From contig JAKSBG010000091.1 in assembly GCA_022361255.1 (NCBI GenBank), forward strand, positions 1 through 43,814: DNA of 43,814 nt. The letters are read 5' to 3'. A program made the position numbers and the translations under genes. Shown here one piece after another: positions 40,698 to 43,814 of the stretch. The stretch's first letter is position 1. The number at the start of each line of letters is the position of its first letter. The stretch comes from Verrucomicrobiales bacterium. Lineage in GTDB: Bacteria > Verrucomicrobiota > Verrucomicrobiia > Verrucomicrobiales > DEV007. Below the pieces are notes generated by a model. It had not been told where the DNA came from. It did not search any database and saw nothing but the letters and a program-made list of their open reading frames with translations.

Positions 40698-41399
40698 TCA
40701 CCTCACCCGGAATGTCATCCTGCCCGGACGATTGAGAAAAGCCTCCATCGCAGCGATTTCCGCTTCTGTGAAATCGCCGGTAATGGAAGCCCCGGTCGAG
40801 AACGGCTCGCGAACTACCGGAGCCGAAATCACCTCTTCTCCGACAATGATTGCGATGCGCTCATTTACGAGTCGCTTGGTAAACTTCCCCATTTCGTCCG
40901 CCGCCTCCGGCGTAAAATTCACGGAAAGGGCCCAGCCACCAGCTCCGGAAAACCGTTCTGCTGAGGCAATCGCGCGCTCATCGAAATACGGATCCTTCTC
41001 AACCAGGATGGAACTCTGCGATGGATCGCGGAAACCCATCCAGTGCCAACCTTCGGGAATATCGGCGCTCTCCGGATCAAACGTAGCGGACTCGCGGTGA
41101 ACTTCCGCAAAAATCACTCCGCCGCTTTCTCTGCAATTCGACAAGAACAATTTTGCGTCCTCCACGCGAGTCGCGGGGACTTCAGCAGAGAGAAGGGTCG
41201 GCGTCGTAAAACGAATCTTCACGTTGCGCTCCGGAACACTCAAATTCGCAGAGAGTGATTCGTGGAACCAGCTCACGATCTCCTCCTGCTCCGCTCCATT
41301 TGCATCGATTTCGATGTCAAACCCTGCGAGCGGAACCAACGGCCCCTTTGAGCAACCAACAAGGAGCAGCAGGATCGAAAAAATCCCGGCCCACCTCAT
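40698..41399 (-). CDS. Lipoprotein with a SecD P1-like domain
   Basis: The 233-residue product has a lipoprotein signal (MRWAGIFSILLLLVGC, lipobox LVGC, Cys16), so it should be lipid-anchored outside the inner membrane. The C-terminal part resembles the periplasmic P1 head and base of SecD: LSVNFTPEAADEMGKFTKRL, then IAIIVGEEVISAPVVREPF and ASITGDFTEAEIAAMEAFLN. In SecD this region helps pull exported proteins across, but here the SecD/SecF membrane helices are absent. The N-terminal half (FDIEIDANGAEQEEIVSWF) is unassigned. The stop overlaps no gene; its start overlaps the thrH stop by 4 bp (thrH lies upstream), so the two are coupled. Confidence 0.82.
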   Translation of the reverse strand: MRWAGIFSILLLLVGCSKGPLVPLAGFDIEIDANGAEQEEIVSWFHESLSANLSVPERNVKIRFTTPTLLSAEVPATRVEDAKLFLSNCRESGGVIFAEVHRESATFDPESADIPEGWHWMGFRDPSQSSILVEKDPYFDERAIASAERFSGAGGWALSVNFTPEAADEMGKFTKRLVNERIAIIVGEEVISAPVVREPFSTGASITGDFTEAEIAAMEAFLNRPGRMTFRVR

Positions 41400-42007
41400 C
41401 CCAGATCCTCCCGGGCCTGAAGAAATTCGTTTTTCAAAGCGGCATAATCTGTCGCCACCGGAAACTGCGGGAATTCGTCGATTACGTTCTGCGGCGGGCA
41501 GAAGAGGATGCCACGATCCGCCTCTCCCAGCATCGTTGTGTCGTTGTAGGAATCACCGGCCGCAATAACCTGGAAGTTCAGCTCGTGAAACCGCTTCACC
41601 GCTTCCCGTTTCTGATCCGGCATGCGGAGACGGTACTCATTCACATTCCCCTCTTCATCAATTCCCAGCTTATGGCAAAAGAGCGTCGGGAAATCGAGCT
41701 GACGCATCAATGGCTTCGCAAATTCGTAGAAGGTGTCGGATAAAATGATGACCTGAAATTCCGACTTCAACCAGTCGAGGAAATCCTTCGCTCCATCGAG
41801 CGGGCCGAGACTGTCGATGACCTCCTCGATGTCCTGTATCTTCAAATTGTTCTCTTTCAAAATACGGAGGCGCTGCGTCATCAGCACGTCGTAATCCGGA
41901 ATGTCACGCGTCGTAGCGAGCAATTCATCGATGCCCGTTTTCTGGGCAAAGTTAATCCAGATTTCCGGGATGAGGACTCCTTCGAGGTCGAGACAGGCGA
42001 GTTGCAC
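41396..42007 (-). CDS. thrH: Phosphoserine phosphatase / homoserine phosphotransferase (ThrH)
   Basis: ThrH is a HAD-superfamily enzyme that dephosphorylates phosphoserine and can transfer the phosphate to homoserine. I choose GTG 42007 (VQLACLDLEGVLIPEIWI), 203 residues, the usual ThrH length; the track's ATG start at 42103 adds 32 non-family residues and crosses repeat cluster D. HAD motif I is DLEG (Asp7, Glu9), with the ThrH hallmark TTRDIPDYDVLMTQRLRIL next. Motif II is VIILSDTF, motif III includes Lys in the PDQKREAVKRF segment, and motif IV is AAGDSYNDTTMLGEAD. It precedes the SecD-like lipoprotein gene with a 4-bp overlap. Confidence 0.93.
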   Translation of the reverse strand: MQLACLDLEGVLIPEIWINFAQKTGIDELLATTRDIPDYDVLMTQRLRILKENNLKIQDIEEVIDSLGPLDGAKDFLDWLKSEFQVIILSDTFYEFAKPLMRQLDFPTLFCHKLGIDEEGNVNEYRLRMPDQKREAVKRFHELNFQVIAAGDSYNDTTMLGEADRGILFCPPQNVIDEFPQFPVATDYAALKNEFLQAREDLG

Positions 42008-42083
42008 GATGTGAGTTGGTTGAAGTTCGAAAGTATCCGTCCGCCAAGGCCACAGAATTTTCAATCGGATTTGTTGGTGAGTT

Positions 42084-42136
42084 AACCCTGTCCACTCCGC
42101 CACGGTACCCTGTTGAGCCCTGAACTGAACCCTCTT
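42084..42136. repeat. 22-bp-phased CAGGGTT triplet, cluster D
   Basis: Read on the plus strand as the complement, the copies start at 42084 (AACCCTGTC), 42106 (TACCCTGTT) and 42128 (AACCCTCTT, one mismatch), 22 bp apart. The cluster lies in the 257-bp divergent gap between thrH and kdsB, where promoters for both genes should be. All three copies point the same way, as RACAGGGTY on the minus strand. Confidence 0.8.
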
Positions 42137-42264
42137 TCCTGCGCCCCTTTCCCGTTTTCTGCTGCTGTGGCTCCATCTGGAATTCTCAGGAAAAAGAAAA
42201 GGATGAAGATAGGGAAAAGGAGTCGTTGCATTCCCCCTACTCTCATCCGTTGATAACCATCTCT

Positions 42265-43011
42265 ATGTCCACCGATTCCCCCAAAGTCCTCGGAGTGATC
42301 CCGGCCCGCTGGGGCTCCACTCGCTTTCCCGGCAAGCCGCTCCACCCCATTGCGGACAAGCCGCTGATACAACATGTCTGGGACCGCTGCCTCGGCTGCA
42401 AAAATCTGGCGCACCTCACCGTCGCAACGGACGATGAACGGATCGCCGATGCCGTTCGCGAATTCGGAGGCCACGTCACGATGACGCGGGACGATCACCC
42501 GTCCGGAACAGATCGTGCAGCAGAAGTCGCCGAAGCCTTTCCGGAAATGAGTCACATCATTAACATCCAGGGCGATGAGCCTCTCATTGATACCGGCCTC
42601 ATTGATCGCCTCGCCGGAGACCTTCTCGCCCAACCCGGTCTGCCAATGATCACTGCAGCGAACCCGCTCCTTCCCGATCACCCCGACCTCGCTGACCCGA
42701 ACGTCGTCAAGGTCACCATCGATGCCAACGGGAACGCACTCTATTTCTCCCGCAGCGTCATTCCGCACCCGCGAAATGTACCGGAAGGCCTTATGTATTT
42801 TCGGCACAAAGGTATCTATGGTTTTCGTCGCGATTTCCTTTTCGACTTCGTCAATTGGGAACCCTCCCTACTCGAGCGGACCGAAGGCCTCGAACAACTC
42901 CGGGCGCTCGAAAATGGTGGGCGAATCCGTGTGGTTTTAACCGATGATGAGTCGCCCGGCGTTGACACGCCCGAGCAGGCAGCGATACTCGACCAACAGT
43001 TGCGCACATGA
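42265..43011 (+). CDS. kdsB: 3-deoxy-manno-octulosonate cytidylyltransferase (CMP-Kdo synthetase)
   Basis: KdsB activates Kdo with CTP for the inner core of lipopolysaccharide. I choose ATG 42265 ([29 protein letters not shown]), 248 residues, rather than the track's 42226. Family motifs: nucleotide-binding [15 protein letters not shown] near residue 11, [35 protein letters not shown], the metal-binding [10 protein letters not shown], and [15 protein letters not shown] followed by [19 protein letters not shown] near the C-terminus. This implies an LPS-bearing outer membrane. Its stop overlaps the pyrG start (ATGA); the CTP-consuming and CTP-making enzymes are thus coupled, as in many genomes. 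Confidence 0.96.
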   Translation: MSTDSPKVLGVIPARWGSTRFPGKPLHPIADKPLIQHVWDRCLGCKNLAHLTVATDDERIADAVREFGGHVTMTRDDHPSGTDRAAEVAEAFPEMSHIINIQGDEPLIDTGLIDRLAGDLLAQPGLPMITAANPLLPDHPDLADPNVVKVTIDANGNALYFSRSVIPHPRNVPEGLMYFRHKGIYGFRRDFLFDFVNWEPSLLERTEGLEQLRALENGGRIRVVLTDDESPGVDTPEQAAILDQQLRT

Positions 43012-43814
43012 AATATATTTTTGTTACAGGAGGAGTTGTCAGCTCTCTCGGAAAAGGCCTCGCAGCCGCCGCTCTCGGAACCCTACTCGAGCAGCGCGGG
43101 CTCAAAGTCCTGATGCAGAAATTCGACCCGTATCTCAATGTGGATCCGGGCACCATGAGTCCGTTCCAACACGGTGAGGTATACGTCCTCGATGACGGTG
43201 CAGAAACAGATCTCGATCTCGGTCACTATGAACGGTTTACGAGCGGAAAGCTTTCCCAGCTGAACAATCTTACCAGCGGTCAGGTCTACGAGAATGTAAT
43301 CAAGAAGGAAAGAAAGGGAGATTACCTCGGCGCCACCGTTCAGGTAATCCCCCACGTGACAGACGAGATCAAAAGGAGAATCTACGACGTCACCGATGTG
43401 ACCGATGCTGACGTGATTATCACTGAGATTGGAGGAACCACAGGCGACATCGAGGGACTTCCCTTTCTCGAAGCGCTCCGACAGTTCAACGACGAGGTAG
43501 GCCACGAAAACGTGGCTTTCATGCACGCCACTTTGATTCCCTACATCAAAGCAGCTGAGGAACTGAAAACGAAACCGACCCAGCAAAGCGTCGCGAAACT
43601 TCGGGAAATCGGTATCGCGCCTGACGTCATCATTTGCCGCTCCGAATACCCGATCGACAAAGAGCTGAAACGAAAGATCTCGATGTTTTGCAACATCAAA
43701 CCGAAAGCGGTCGTGCCCTTTGTCGATATCAAAGGCACCATCTACGAAGCTCCGCTCAAGCTTCACGATCAGAACCTCGATGAGATCATTTGCGAACGTC
43801 TCGGCCTCGAAACC
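43008..43814 (+). CDS. pyrG: CTP synthase, 3' end outside window
   Basis: CTP synthase aminates UTP to CTP using glutamine. The frame is open from ATG 43008 to the right edge (269 codons), so only the synthetase domain is present; the glutaminase domain lies beyond. Motifs: [21 protein letters not shown] (P-loop), [40 protein letters not shown], and [22 protein letters not shown]. It is not in the ORF track because it has no stop in the window. It overlaps the kdsB stop by 4 bp, so it is translationally coupled to it. Confidence 0.97.
   Translation, partial: MKYIFVTGGVVSSLGKGLAAAALGTLLEQRGLKVLMQKFDPYLNVDPGTMSPFQHGEVYVLDDGAETDLDLGHYERFTSGKLSQLNNLTSGQVYENVIKKERKGDYLGATVQVIPHVTDEIKRRIYDVTDVTDADVIITEIGGTTGDIEGLPFLEALRQFNDEVGHENVAFMHATLIPYIKAAEELKTKPTQQSVAKLREIGIAPDVIICRSEYPIDKELKRKISMFCNIKPKAVVPFVDIKGTIYEAPLKLHDQNLDEIICERLGLET

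Overview
The window looks like a chromosomal segment of a Gram-negative bacterium of the Planctomycetota-Verrucomicrobiota-Chlamydiota group, most likely Verrucomicrobiota. This is inferred from the paired DUF1501 and cytochrome-type DUF1549/DUF1553 genes, which are characteristic of planctomycetes and verrucomicrobia, together with kdsB (LPS synthesis), weak Shine-Dalgarno sites and the shape of the rpoBC cluster. I could not run a search, so the phylum assignment is an inference. No rRNA, insertion sequence, prophage or CRISPR array was seen.

Layout. (1) 1-2644: a secreted TPR protein with a zinc-metallopeptidase motif, cut by the left edge, and a small kinase-like gene that needs one frameshift to read through. 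(2) 2804-7499: a tight forward operon scpA-scpB-pheA-ABC-F ATPase (chromosome condensation, phenylalanine synthesis, ribosome-associated ATPase). (3) 7500-9397: a REP-like hairpin repeat tract, a small exported protein and mannonate dehydratase. (4) 9472-14618: a reverse operon with a large cytochrome/DUF1549/DUF1553 protein, a Tat-exported DUF1501 protein and a small membrane-anchored protein. (5) 14706-18244: polA, then two small reverse genes, one of them PhnA-like. (6) 18366-33747: the transcription/translation core, all on the minus strand: tRNA-Thr, tuf, tRNA-Trp, secE, nusG, rplK, rplA, rplJ, rplL, rpoB, rpoC, then rpsB and tsf. Strong intrinsic terminators follow rplL, rpoC and tsf. 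(7) 34007-39648: YmdB-type phosphodiesterase, a divergent N-acetylmuramoyl-L-alanine amidase, and a 1163-residue protein that I read as a probable PPi-type PEP carboxykinase. (8) 39848-43814: a QueD-family enzyme, a small membrane protein, a SecD-like lipoprotein, thrH, kdsB and the start of pyrG.

The most unusual signal is not a gene. Four intergenic sites (9387-9439, 18299-18351, 31149-31201, 42084-42136) each carry three copies of a 9-bp motif close to RACAGGGTY, in one or other orientation, placed exactly 22 bp apart. The 13 bp between copies are not conserved. Better copies have dyad symmetry (CTCAACAGGGTTGAG). This looks like a dispersed, phased array of protein-binding sites or a small mobile repeat, and I do not know a described family that matches it.

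Other points of interest are the REP-like tandem hairpins at 7531-7768, the frameshifted kinase-like gene, a stand-alone SecD P1-like lipoprotein, the terminator between rplL and rpoB, and the candidate PPi-PEPCK.
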